Assembly: GCA_036824045.1 (NCBI GenBank)
Contig: DAITAZ010000042.1
Coordinates: 1 to 31,650, forward strand
Length of the DNA stretch: 31,650 bases
Direction: 5' to 3'
Source of the DNA: DAITAZ01 sp036824045
Lineage (GTDB): Bacteria > Pseudomonadota > Gammaproteobacteria > Burkholderiales > Rhodocyclaceae
Below the pieces are notes generated by a model. The model saw only the letters and a list, made by a program, of their open reading frames with translations. It was not told where the DNA came from and ran no database searches. Both the position numbers and the translations under genes were made by a program. This document shows, piece by piece, positions 1 through 10,237 of this stretch. Position 1 is the first letter of the stretch. The number at the start of each line of letters is the position of its first letter.

Positions 1-14
1 CGCAAAATAGGCGT

Positions 15-902
15 TCAGCCCAGGGCGGCCAGATCCAGCCGCCCCTCCGCCAGGGGCGGGCACCAGTAGTAGCCGCCCGTCACCGGACGGGAGAAGCGGA
101 ACAGCGCATCCACGATGCCGTCCTCCAGCCCCGTCATGCGCCGCAACACCTGCTCGAAGGCATCCAGGCTGTGGCCATAGGCGATGAACTCCAGCCCCTG
201 CCCCCGAGGGGTGGACCAGGGCATGGAGCGGCGCACCATGAAGGCTTCCGGATCAAAGCTCTCCTGGGCGCTCCGCTTGACGTGGGCCGAGGGCGGGGCA
301 TCGTCCAGTTCCTCGTTGCTCTCCCGCTCCCGTCCGATCATCCGGTCGCACGCCTCCCGCCCGTGGCGGTGGAAGCAGGCCAGATCATGCACCCAGCGCT
401 GCACCGCCACGAAACTGCTGCCGGCGAGCCCGGCGCCTTCGGCCACCAGCGCCACCGCCACGGCATCCTCATCCCGGGGGTTTTCGGTCCCGTCCTCATA
501 GCCCGTGAGATCGCGGCCCCCGGCATAGCAGAAGGTATCCACCCCATCCGCGGGCGTCACGTCCGCCCCGAGCAGGGCTGACACCTGCTGCTGCCGGTCG
601 AACACCGCGCTGGCATCCGCGCCGCGCACATGCACCCACAGCGCGGCCTGGGTGGCCGGCACCGCCACCCCCGGCCCCGCCAGGGCGGGGAACACCCTCA
701 GCCCCGGCACCGTGGCCCCGACCGCCGCCACCAGGGGCAGGCCCAGCCCGAGCACCCCCCAATCCGGATCGAATTGGGCTCGCAACCGGGCCAACAACGC
801 CCGCGGATCGCCCTGGGCGGACAAATGATAGGCCAGCGAACGGCCATGGGCCGCCACCGGGTCAAGGATGCCTCGCTGCGCCCGGGCAAGGTCTACACGC
901 AT
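15..902 (-). CDS. DyP-type (dye-decolorizing) heme peroxidase
   Basis: Predicted cytoplasmic heme peroxidase of the DyP family, 295 residues, which uses hydrogen peroxide to oxidise organic substrates. The signature GYEDGTENP lies at residues 134-142 with the distal Asp at 137. His207 (SAHVKR) is the expected proximal heme ligand, and the RRS near residue 224 carries the conserved distal Arg. No signal peptide is visible, so it resembles the cytosolic YfeX-like branch rather than Tat-exported EfeB. The start is placed at the ATG at 902 because GGAGG sits 7 bases upstream; an in-frame extension to 929 lacks such a site. A sigma-54-like sequence lies about 60 bases upstream (961-976). The gene stands alone, and its physiological substrate cannot be told from the sequence. 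Confidence 0.93.
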   Translation of the reverse strand: MRVDLARAQRGILDPVAAHGRSLAYHLSAQGDPRALLARLRAQFDPDWGVLGLGLPLVAAVGATVPGLRVFPALAGPGVAVPATQAALWVHVRGADASAVFDRQQQVSALLGADVTPADGVDTFCYAGGRDLTGYEDGTENPRDEDAVAVALVAEGAGLAGSSFVAVQRWVHDLACFHRHGREACDRMIGRERESNEELDDAPPSAHVKRSAQESFDPEAFMVRRSMPWSTPRGQGLEFIAYGHSLDAFEQVLRRMTGLEDGIVDALFRFSRPVTGGYYWCPPLAEGRLDLAALG

Positions 903-960
903 GAAAGGTCCTCCGGAACGATGAATCACAAGCCAGCACCGTCAAGACGGTCGGCGGGGT

Positions 961-976
961 TGCAGCCATAGTGCCA
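961..976 (-). promoter_or_regulatory. Candidate sigma-54 (-24/-12) promoter of the DyP peroxidase gene
   Basis: Read on the minus strand, TGGCACT-N4-CTGCA gives the GG-N10-GC spacing of sigma-54 promoters. It matches the consensus TGGCACG-N4-TTGCW at 6 of 7 and 4 of 5 positions. The transcription start would fall near 950, about 48 bases before the peroxidase ATG. It shares the pattern TGGCAC-N4-GCTGC with the candidate promoter of the PEP-CTERM gene at 25474-25489. Function is inferred from sequence only. Confidence 0.45.
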
Positions 977-1203
977 CCGTCGCCCAGCCCCCGGCAATTG
1001 CCAAACCCGGGGCCATCCGGTTCTTCGACGGTCCCCGTCGCGCCCCACCCATGAGCGCCGGGGACCGACCCGGCACGCCCCGGAAACACCGTGCCCGCGC
1101 GGCCGGCAGGCATCGCCCCGATCCAGCCGCGGCTGGCCGGCAAGCCCTCCCAAATGGCAACGAATACCCTTGTAATTCAGTCTGTTATACACAAACGAAC
1201 GCC

Positions 1204-1232
1204 TTGCGGCGGGTACGGCGGACGCTTATACT
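1204..1232 (+). promoter_or_regulatory. Sigma-70-like promoter of the secreted metallopeptidase gene
   Basis: TTGCGG at 1204-1209 and TATACT at 1227-1232 are separated by 17 bases. The -10 box matches consensus at 5 of 6 positions and the -35 box at 3 of 6. The start codon at 1325 would leave a leader of roughly 85 bases. The -10 box lies in the loop of a perfect inverted repeat (1217-1225 and 1233-1241), so the promoter may be under repressor control. Confidence 0.5.
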
Positions 1233-1241
1233 GCGTCCGCC
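1217..1241. repeat. Perfect 9-bp inverted repeat enclosing the -10 box (operator candidate)
   Basis: GGCGGACGC at 1217-1225 is the exact reverse complement of GCGTCCGCC at 1233-1241, with a 7-base spacer that contains the TATACT -10 hexamer. A dyad placed over the -10 box is typical of repressor operators. No regulator is encoded next to it. Confidence 0.5.
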
Positions 1242-1324
1242 ACACGGACGGCAAAGGGGCGTGTCGTATGGGCGGCGCGCGGGCCAAGCCATCGTGCCGC
1301 AACCGATTGAACGGAGGAGTCAGG

Positions 1325-2245
1325 GTGAAGAAGGCAATCCGGTTCGCAACGCTACGAGTCCTGCTGTTGATGCTGGGAACGCTGACCGTGTGTGCGCTGG
1401 CCCGCGCTCAAGCGCCCGGCGACAAGCCTCGCCAGCGGCCCCCCGGCCTGAGCATCCTCATCGAGCCCGGTGCCTGGACGGCCGACAGTACCGCCGACAT
1501 CGAATCAGCCTTGCACGACGTAGCCGCGCAGTTGCTGGCGGCGACAGCCCGCCCCCTCGAGGCGCGCCTGCTGGTGGCCCACAACCCGCGCAACCCGGTC
1601 GTCCTGTACGAGCGCGGCCCCAAGGGGGAATACCGGGTCATGCTGCACGCGCGGGAAGGGCAATGGGGGCTTTTCGTGTACGAGTTCGCCCACGAACTGT
1701 GCCACGTCATGTCCAACTACGGCGCCACCGCCGCCCCCGAAAATGGCACCCACAAGACCAATCAATGGTTCGAAGAAGCACTCTGCGAGGCGGCGTCCCT
1801 CTATGCCTTGGGCGCCGTCGCACAACTGTGGGAAGCCCCCTCGGCGGGTGGCGACTGGAACAGGCGGGCCGTTGCACTGCGCCGCTTTTCCGATCAGTTG
1901 CAGGCCGAGCCCCATCGTCGGGAGTCCGAAGAACTTGCAGCCACCCGCTGGCTCGCGGGCAGACTGGAACACCTGCGGCGGTATCCCTATCACCGGGATC
2001 TGAATGACGTGATCGCCCAGGCGCTGTTGCCGGTATTCCTGCGCCACCCCGGAGGCTGGGGAGCGCTTGCCTATCTGAATCGGGACCCGGCGGACGGATA
2101 CAACAGCTTCGAGCAGTACCTGGCCAACTGGCATCGCAACTGCCCGCCCCCCCATCAGCGCTTTGTCGATGAACTCACGGCCACGCTGGGGCTGGGCGCT
2201 CCGGCCGCCCAGGTCGCCTCATCAGCCGGGAGCGTCCCCCGCTGA
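1325..2245 (+). CDS. Secreted HExxH zinc metallopeptidase-like protein
   Basis: Predicted exported protein of 306 residues. The N-terminus has basic residues, a hydrophobic stretch at about 8-26 and an AxA-type cleavage region (ALARAQA), which indicates Sec export to the periplasm or beyond. HELCH at residues 123-127 is a zinc-binding HExxH motif. WFEEALCE at 148-155 follows 20-30 residues later and supplies acidic residues positioned like the third zinc ligand of gluzincins. The GTG start at 1325 is chosen because GGAGGAG ends 5 bases upstream and it directly precedes the signal peptide; an in-frame extension to 1091 would bury that peptide. The family is not one I can name and the substrate is unknown. 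It is a single-gene transcription unit followed by a hairpin at 2304-2322. Confidence 0.85.
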   Translation: MKKAIRFATLRVLLLMLGTLTVCALARAQAPGDKPRQRPPGLSILIEPGAWTADSTADIESALHDVAAQLLAATARPLEARLLVAHNPRNPVVLYERGPKGEYRVMLHAREGQWGLFVYEFAHELCHVMSNYGATAAPENGTHKTNQWFEEALCEAASLYALGAVAQLWEAPSAGGDWNRRAVALRRFSDQLQAEPHRRESEELAATRWLAGRLEHLRRYPYHRDLNDVIAQALLPVFLRHPGGWGALAYLNRDPADGYNSFEQYLANWHRNCPPPHQRFVDELTATLGLGAPAAQVASSAGSVPR

Positions 2246-2303
2246 GGGCCGTACCGGGGGACCGGAGCAGACACCGATCAACCGTTCAAATGGAAACCTG
2301 ACT

Positions 2304-2322
2304 GCCCGGCCCAAGGCCGGGC
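2304..2322. terminator. Hairpin between convergent genes
   Basis: GCCCGGCC (2304-2311) and GGCCGGGC (2315-2322) form a perfect 8-bp stem with a CAA loop. It lies 58 bases after the metallopeptidase stop and 7 bases after the end of the small secreted gene on the other strand. No long T-run follows on either side, so termination may be weak or Rho-assisted. It probably serves both directions. Confidence 0.5.
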
Positions 2323-2329
2323 GCGGGCT

Positions 2330-2629
2330 TTAGCGGAGCGTGCCGCCGGTCTTCAGGCAACTGCCTACGTCATCCGCCGTGGCCAGGACCATGCTGATCG
2401 AGCAGCGGTCCAGCGCGCCGATCGACATCGGCATTTCGCTCCGCACGGGCCCCTCGGCACCGCGGTAGGCCGGCATCGTTTCCCCGCGCCAGTTTCCCTT
2501 GAAACAGTTGGCCGGATCATCGGCCACGGCCAGCGGCTCGGACACGGCGCAAGCGCCGGAAGGCGCGGCAAGGGCTGCAGCGGTGGGCAGAACGCATAGC
2601 GCAGCGGTGATGAGCAGGGTGCGTTTCAT
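2330..2629 (-). CDS. Small secreted four-cysteine protein, function unknown
   Basis: A 99-residue protein with a clear signal peptide: basic start MKRT, hydrophobic core to about residue 20 and a cleavage site near ALAA-PS. The mature part of about 77 residues has four cysteines (27, 42, 76, 91), enough for two disulfides in the periplasm. I do not recognise a family. AAAGGAG sits 7 bases before the ATG at 2629, which supports the start. Two inverted repeats lie upstream (2660-2683 and a CCGGT-C-ACCGG dyad near 2690), so expression may be regulated. It reads as a single gene convergent with the metallopeptidase. Confidence 0.75.
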   Translation of the reverse strand: MKRTLLITAALCVLPTAAALAAPSGACAVSEPLAVADDPANCFKGNWRGETMPAYRGAEGPVRSEMPMSIGALDRCSISMVLATADDVGSCLKTGGTLR

Positions 2630-2659
2630 GGTGGGACTCCTTTTGTCATCTGTTGGGTA

Positions 2660-2683
2660 CGGTCAGCGCTTGTGGGCTGACCG
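2660..2683. repeat. Perfect 8-bp inverted repeat upstream of the small secreted gene
   Basis: CGGTCAGC (2660-2667) and GCTGACCG (2676-2683) are exact reverse complements with an 8-base spacer. The repeat lies 31-54 bases upstream of the ATG at 2629. It could be an operator or a leader hairpin; the sequence alone does not decide. Confidence 0.4.
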
Positions 2684-2870
2684 CGCGGGCCGGTCACCGG
2701 ACTGGGGGACTGAACGGGCAACACCCGCCTGGAGGGCTCCCGCCCCCTCCCACCCCGGTGCCTTCACACCTCTCAGTACGGCCTACGCGGAAATTCGGAT
2801 GCGGTGACGGCGCATTGGTTCGCCCGCTGACCGCACTTGCCCGGGGAAACACCTAGACCAATCCGCCACG

Positions 2871-2899
2871 AGGCCCTTTCTGGCCTGCAAGCTGCTTGC
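2871..2899 (-). terminator. Paired hairpins downstream of the hybrid kinase gene
   Basis: AGGCC (2871-2875) pairs with GGCCT (2882-2886) across a 6-base loop. It is followed at once by the palindrome GCAAGC-T-GCTTGC (2887-2899). On the minus strand these come about 60 bases after the kinase stop. There is no T-run, so a terminator role is only plausible. Confidence 0.3.
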
Positions 2900-2958
2900 G
2901 CCCCTACCCCACCCCCGAATGCCGGCGCGGACACCGCCCGGCACGGCGGCCGTCCCCC

Positions 2959-6804
<3,846 letters not shown>

Positions 6805-6935
6805 GATGGGGCGTGGTCCCGTCTGGGGTTGCGGAGGTCTGCCCCGGGCAACGGCCGGCAGGGCCTACAGCTTTATCGGCACGGGAACGGCTTTCTGCAT
6901 GGAGCGCCACGCCGGGCGCGGCACACAAACAAGAC

Positions 6936-6965
6936 GGGGCCGCTGCCCGCAAAGGCAGCGGCCCC
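6936..6965 (-). terminator. Rho-independent terminator of the outer-membrane barrel gene
   Basis: GGGGCCGCTGCC (6936-6947) and GGCAGCGGCCCC (6954-6965) form a perfect 12-bp stem with a 6-base loop. On the minus strand it is followed by the T-rich GTCTTGTTTGTG. It lies 65 bases after the stop of the barrel gene (7031) and before the kinase start, as expected for an intrinsic terminator. Confidence 0.75.
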
Positions 6966-7030
6966 GGGAGGCGACGGCGAGGGAGGGGCGCCGCCGCCCG
7001 CGGGAGCCTCGCGGCTCCCGGGGAGGAGGA

Positions 7031-7681
7031 TCAGAACTTGACGTTCAGGCCGGCGGAAAGCAGATCCACGTCGCCCTTGCCGGTGCTGTCGTTGCCCAGC
7101 TTGTAGTAGCGCTCCCACTCGCCGCGCAGCGACACATTGCGCGCCAGGGCGTACTCCAGGCCCAGCCCCAGGCCCGGCACGGCCTTGCGGGAGGTGGCCG
7201 AATCGCTGACGGTGAGCCCGGCCACGTTGGCGGAGGCGTCGCTGCTGACCTTGGAGAACAGCACGCCTGCCTTGCCGAAGGCGGAAAGCTCGCTGGTCAG
7301 GGGCAGCTTGCCCACCACGTCCACATTGATGCCCTGGGCTTTGATGGTGCCGCCTGCGTCGCCCGCCGCCGGACTGGTGAACGCGCCGCTGTACTTCATC
7401 TTGCCGAAGTTCATGTAGCCGCCTTCCACCGCCAGATAGGGGTTGAAGCTATAGCCCAGGCGCAGCTTGTAACCCGTGTCCTTGTTGTCCAGGGTGCTGG
7501 AAAGGTCGGTGATGCCGGCCCCGGCGGAAAGGCTGTTGTCGATGCCCCCCTTGTCGGCCCGATAGGTGGACTGGCCCACGCTCAGGCCGCCGTAGAAACC
7601 GCTGCCCGCATCGGCTGCCACGGCGGCACCGGCCATCGCCAGCAGGCTGGCGGCAAAGGTGATCTGGATTTTCTTGTTCAT
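7031..7681 (-). CDS. OmpA/OmpX-type outer-membrane beta-barrel protein
   Basis: Predicted outer-membrane barrel of 216 residues with a classic signal peptide cleaved near AVA-ADAG (about residue 22). The mature protein has alternating hydrophobic/polar strands: GFYGGLSVGQSTY at the start, then YKLRLGYSFN, LAVEGGYMNF and VPGLGLGLEYAL, and a final strand DLLSAGLNVKF. The terminal Phe is the usual BAM recognition residue. There is no peptidoglycan-binding domain, so it matches the small 8-strand barrels (OmpA N-terminal domain/OmpX type). The ATG at 7681 is supported by AAGGGA 6-7 bases upstream and by the signal peptide; in-frame upstream codons to 7954 are discarded. A leader hairpin lies at 7738-7758. 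The exact ligand or role is not evident. Confidence 0.85.
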   Translation of the reverse strand: MNKKIQITFAASLLAMAGAAVAADAGSGFYGGLSVGQSTYRADKGGIDNSLSAGAGITDLSSTLDNKDTGYKLRLGYSFNPYLAVEGGYMNFGKMKYSGAFTSPAAGDAGGTIKAQGINVDVVGKLPLTSELSAFGKAGVLFSKVSSDASANVAGLTVSDSATSRKAVPGLGLGLEYALARNVSLRGEWERYYKLGNDSTGKGDVDLLSAGLNVKF

Positions 7682-7737
7682 GGCTGTTCCCTTTTTGTCA
7701 GGTTGGAAATTGCCCGCAGCGCCCTGCCCCGCCTGCC

Positions 7738-7758
7738 CCCGGCAAGCTGTTTGCCGGG
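7738..7758 (-). promoter_or_regulatory. Leader hairpin upstream of the barrel gene
   Basis: CCCGGCAA (7738-7745) and TTGCCGGG (7751-7758) form a perfect 8-bp stem with a 5-base loop, 57-77 bases upstream of the barrel start. It may be a 5'-leader structure, which is common for outer-membrane protein mRNAs. I could not place a convincing -35/-10 pair in this interval. Confidence 0.35.
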
Positions 7759-7925
7759 ACGGGGCTGCTGTCGAACCGGGAGCCATGGTACGGAGCCGGC
7801 CTGCGCAAACCATTGCAAAGCGTTTGTCTGTGCCAACCCTTTGTAAGGGGATGTAAACGCCCGGGCGCCGCTTCGGGCGCGGGTCCGGGGCGGGTTTCGC
7901 CTTTGTGCTCAGGCGGTTGGCGCCC

Positions 7926-7951
7926 GGGGGCGGGGCCGGCCAGCCGCCCCC
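7926..7951 (-). terminator. GC-rich hairpin right after the MFS transporter stop
   Basis: GGGGGCGG (7926-7933) and CCGCCCCC (7944-7951) form a perfect 8-bp stem with a 10-base loop. It begins 7 bases after the transporter stop codon on the minus strand. No T-run follows, so it is a possible rather than firm terminator. Confidence 0.4.
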
Positions 7952-7958
7952 CACCCGC

Positions 7959-9246
7959 TCAGACTGTTACAGGCGTGCCACCGCCCGGCCGGCGCATGGC
8001 CCACAGGCAGCCCATGCCCAACCCCATCACCAGGGCCGCCAGCAGGAGCGCGCTGCGATAGCTGCCGCTGGCCTCCACCATGTAGCCGGTGAGCGCGGGC
8101 GCCACGATCTGCGCCACCCCGTAGCTGAGGGTGAGGCGGGCCATGGCCTTGGAAGGATTGGCCGGGTAGCAGCGGCCGATCAGGGTCAGCGTCAGGCTGA
8201 CGATGCCGATGAAGCTGCCCCCGTAGATCCACGCGCTCAGCACCGCCAGGTCTGCCCGGTCGGACAAGGCCGGCAGCAGGATGGAGGCGATCTGCACGGC
8301 AAAGGCGAGCAGCAGCGCCGGCACGTCTCCCGTCACCCGGGACACCCGCTCCCACACAAAGCAGGCGGGGGTGGCCGCCACCCCCACCAGCACCCACACG
8401 AGGCTGCCGTAGCCGGCCAGGGCCGGCACCCGCTCGACGATGGATACGGTGAACGTGGCGCTGATCACGAAGCCCCAGCCCGCGCAGAAGTAGGCGGCAA
8501 TCAGGAGCAGCATCCAGCGCCGCTGGCCGGCGCCGGCAACCAGGCCCAGGCCGGCAGCAGAAAGGCCAGGGCGNNNNNNNNNNNNNNNNNNNNNNNNNNN
8601 NNNNNNNNNNNNNNNNNNNNNNNNNNNNNNNNNNNNNNNNNNNNNNNNNNNNNNNNNNNNNNNNNNNNNNNNNGCCGCTGGCCGGCGCCGGCAACCAGGC
8701 CCAGGCCGGCAGCAGAAAGGCCAGGGCGAAGACCCCGAGCCCCAGCCACTGGCCGGACCAGTCCAGCCAGGGCGCCATCAGCGCCACCGCCACGCCCGAC
8801 ACCACAATGCCCAGGCCCAGGCCGCCAAAGTGCAGGCCCAGTTCCGGCCGATGCCCCTGGCGGATCATCCAGTTCAGCACCAGCCCGGAACCGATCAGCA
8901 AGCCGGCAGCGCTGGCCAGCCCCGCCAGGTAACGCAGCGCCACCCACAGCCACAGGTTGTCGGTCAGCCCCATCAGCGCCAGGCTCGCCACCGCCAGCAC
9001 CAGCCCCATCCGGTAGAGGCGGAACTTCAGCGGCAGGCTGCCGATGGAAGCGGCCAGCAGGGCTCCGCTCATGTAGCCGGCGTAATTGACGGTGGCCAGC
9101 CAGCCGCCCGCCACCTCGGTGAGCCAGGTCTGGCTGCGCATGATGGGCAGCAGCGGCGTGTAGGCAAAGCGCGCCAGCCCGACGGTGAGGATGAGGCTGC
9201 ACACGCCCGCCAGGAGCACCTGCCAGCGTAGGGGATTCGGGGCCAC
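7959..9246 (-). CDS. YbfB/YjiJ-like MFS transporter, interrupted by an assembly gap
   Basis: Inner-membrane major facilitator, probably an exporter or permease of the YbfB/YjiJ type. The N-terminal half (9246 down to 8674) begins VAPNPLRWQVLLAG and has six hydrophobic segments, including ARFAYTPLLPIM and the glycine-rich GLHFGGLGLGIVVSG. The C-terminal half (from about 8528 to 7959) holds AAYFCAGWGFVISATF and GRCYPANPSKAMARLTLSYG, with six more segments. A GTG start at 9246 is chosen because GGAG lies 7 bases upstream. The 100-N gap falls in the central loop between TM6 and TM7. With the Ns removed and both flanking 55-base copies kept, the frame is open and encodes 395 residues, a normal family length. 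With one copy merged it runs into a stop at 8501. It is divergent from an AraC regulator that probably controls it. Substrate unknown. Confidence 0.8.
8519..8573. repeat. 55-base sequence left of the gap, identical to 8674-8728
   Basis: The 55 bases ending at the N run are identical, in the same orientation, to the 55 bases that follow it. An exact 55-base overlap equals a common de Bruijn k-mer size. This suggests contig ends sharing one graph vertex rather than unrelated flanks. Confidence 0.95.
8574..8673. other. Assembly gap of exactly 100 N
   Basis: Exactly 100 undetermined bases, the usual placeholder for a gap of unknown size. It interrupts the MFS transporter gene. The identical 55-base flanks suggest that little or no real sequence is missing, or that a tandem repeat was collapsed. 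Confidence 0.99.
8674..8728. repeat. 55-base sequence right of the gap, identical to 8519-8573
   Basis: Second copy of the gap-flanking sequence. Read on the minus strand in the transporter frame it encodes the end of TM6 (ALAFLLPAWAWLPAPASG). The left copy is read in another frame, just before the WMLLLIAAY segment of TM7. Confidence 0.95.
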
Positions 9247-9396
9247 GGGCACACTCCGGCGGCAATGAACAGGCGTCCAATGTAGCAATTGACCGCCCCC
9301 GGCGCTTTCGACACACTGACAACAAACATCGAAAATCTGCCAACCCCGGCTCGGTGCCGGTCGCCGCCGGCCACGGCGCGAAAGGAGGGTGTGCCC

Positions 9397-10194
9397 TTGA
9401 GCGGATCTCTCAACACCTGGCAAAGCGTCGCCGTTCCGGAGCTGGCCACCCTGCCCCGGGCGGTGGTAGTGCGCGCCGAATCGCTGCCGCCGGCCCACGG
9501 CTTTCCCGAACACACCCACGCCTGGCACCAGCTCGTGTACGCCATCAGCGGCGTGCTCGTGGTGGCCGCCGCCAACCGCTGGTTCGTGGTCCCCCCGGAG
9601 CAGGCGGTGTGGATTCCCACCGGCATGGCCCACCGGGCGGGCTCCCATTTCGGGGCGGAGTTCCGCAGCCTCTACGTCAGCCAGCAGGCGGGCCAGACCA
9701 TGCCCGCCACATGCACGGTGCTGGACGTGTCGCCCTTCCTGCGGGCCCTCATCGTCGAAGCGGCGGATATGGAAGCCCGCCAGGAGGACGACGCCTACAC
9801 GGGGCTGGTGCACGGGCTCATCCTCGCCCAGTTGCAACGCATGCCGGTACGCCGCTTCTGCCTGCCCTGGCCACGGGACCGCATGCTGCAGCAGATCTGC
9901 GAAACCCTGCACGCCGCCCCCAACGACCCCCGCGGCCCGGAAGAATGGGCCACGCAGTTGGGGAGTTCCGCCCGCACCCTCGCCCGCCGCTTCGAGCGGG
10001 AACTGGGCATGGGGCTGCGCGAATGGCGACGCCGGCTGCGCCTGCTGAAAGCGGTGGAAATGCTGGAAAACGGTCTGAGCGTGACTGAAACCGCTCTGGA
10101 ACTGGGCTACGCCTCCACCTCGGCCTTTACCTACATGTTCCGCCGCGAGATGGGGCACAGCCCCCGCGCCCAGTTCCGCCAGATGGCGGCGTAA
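9397..10194 (+). CDS. AraC-family regulator with cupin sensor domain (NimR/YeaM-like)
   Basis: Transcription factor of 265 residues. The N-terminal half is a cupin-like sensor (FPEHTHAWHQLVYAISG with metal-type His residues, then WIPTGMAHRA). The C-terminal half is a double helix-turn-helix of the AraC/XylS type, with SSARTLARRFERELGMGL in the first and LSVTETALELGYASTSAFT in the second. AGGAGG ends 8 bases before TTG at 9397, which is therefore preferred over GTG at 9391 (too close) and TTG at 9289. It is divergent from the MFS gene with 150 bases between. This layout is seen for AraC regulators that control a neighbouring exporter, such as E. coli NimR and NimT. The inducer is not predictable. 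It ends 43 bases from the convergent asparagine-synthase-like gene. Confidence 0.88.
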   Translation: MSGSLNTWQSVAVPELATLPRAVVVRAESLPPAHGFPEHTHAWHQLVYAISGVLVVAAANRWFVVPPEQAVWIPTGMAHRAGSHFGAEFRSLYVSQQAGQTMPATCTVLDVSPFLRALIVEAADMEARQEDDAYTGLVHGLILAQLQRMPVRRFCLPWPRDRMLQQICETLHAAPNDPRGPEEWATQLGSSARTLARRFERELGMGLREWRRRLRLLKAVEMLENGLSVTETALELGYASTSAFTYMFRREMGHSPRAQFRQMAA

Positions 10195-10237
10195 AGGAAC
10201 GGATCAGCCCCCCGGCCGCGAGCGCGCAGCCAGCCGC

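Larger units (their letters stand above)
903..1324. other. Divergent intergenic region with promoters for both neighbours
   Basis: This 422-base region separates the DyP gene (-) from the secreted metallopeptidase gene (+). I see no convincing gene in it: the reading frames that cross it lack ribosome-binding sites and recognisable protein features. It holds the sigma-54-like site at 961-976 facing the peroxidase and a sigma-70-like promoter inside an inverted repeat (1204-1241) facing the peptidase. Confidence 0.6.
2630..2958. other. Intergenic region without a supported gene
   Basis: These 329 bases lie between the stop of the hybrid kinase gene and the start of the small secreted gene, both on the minus strand. 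Short frames cross it but show no ribosome-binding site or protein features. It contains the inverted repeat at 2660-2683 and a pair of hairpins at 2871-2899. The latter fall about 60 bases after the kinase stop and may end its transcript. Confidence 0.55.

Noticed and set aside
9306..9334. TTTCGA-N17-TCGAAA inverted repeat between the MFS and AraC genes
   Set aside because: Only 6 bp with a long spacer, and AraC-type proteins usually bind direct repeats. Too weak to list as an operator.
7909..10158. Continuous minus-strand frame through the gap and across the AraC gene
   Set aside because: It is continuous only because Ns are read as open. The upstream part is antisense to the AraC gene and the part after the gap is in the wrong frame for the transporter.
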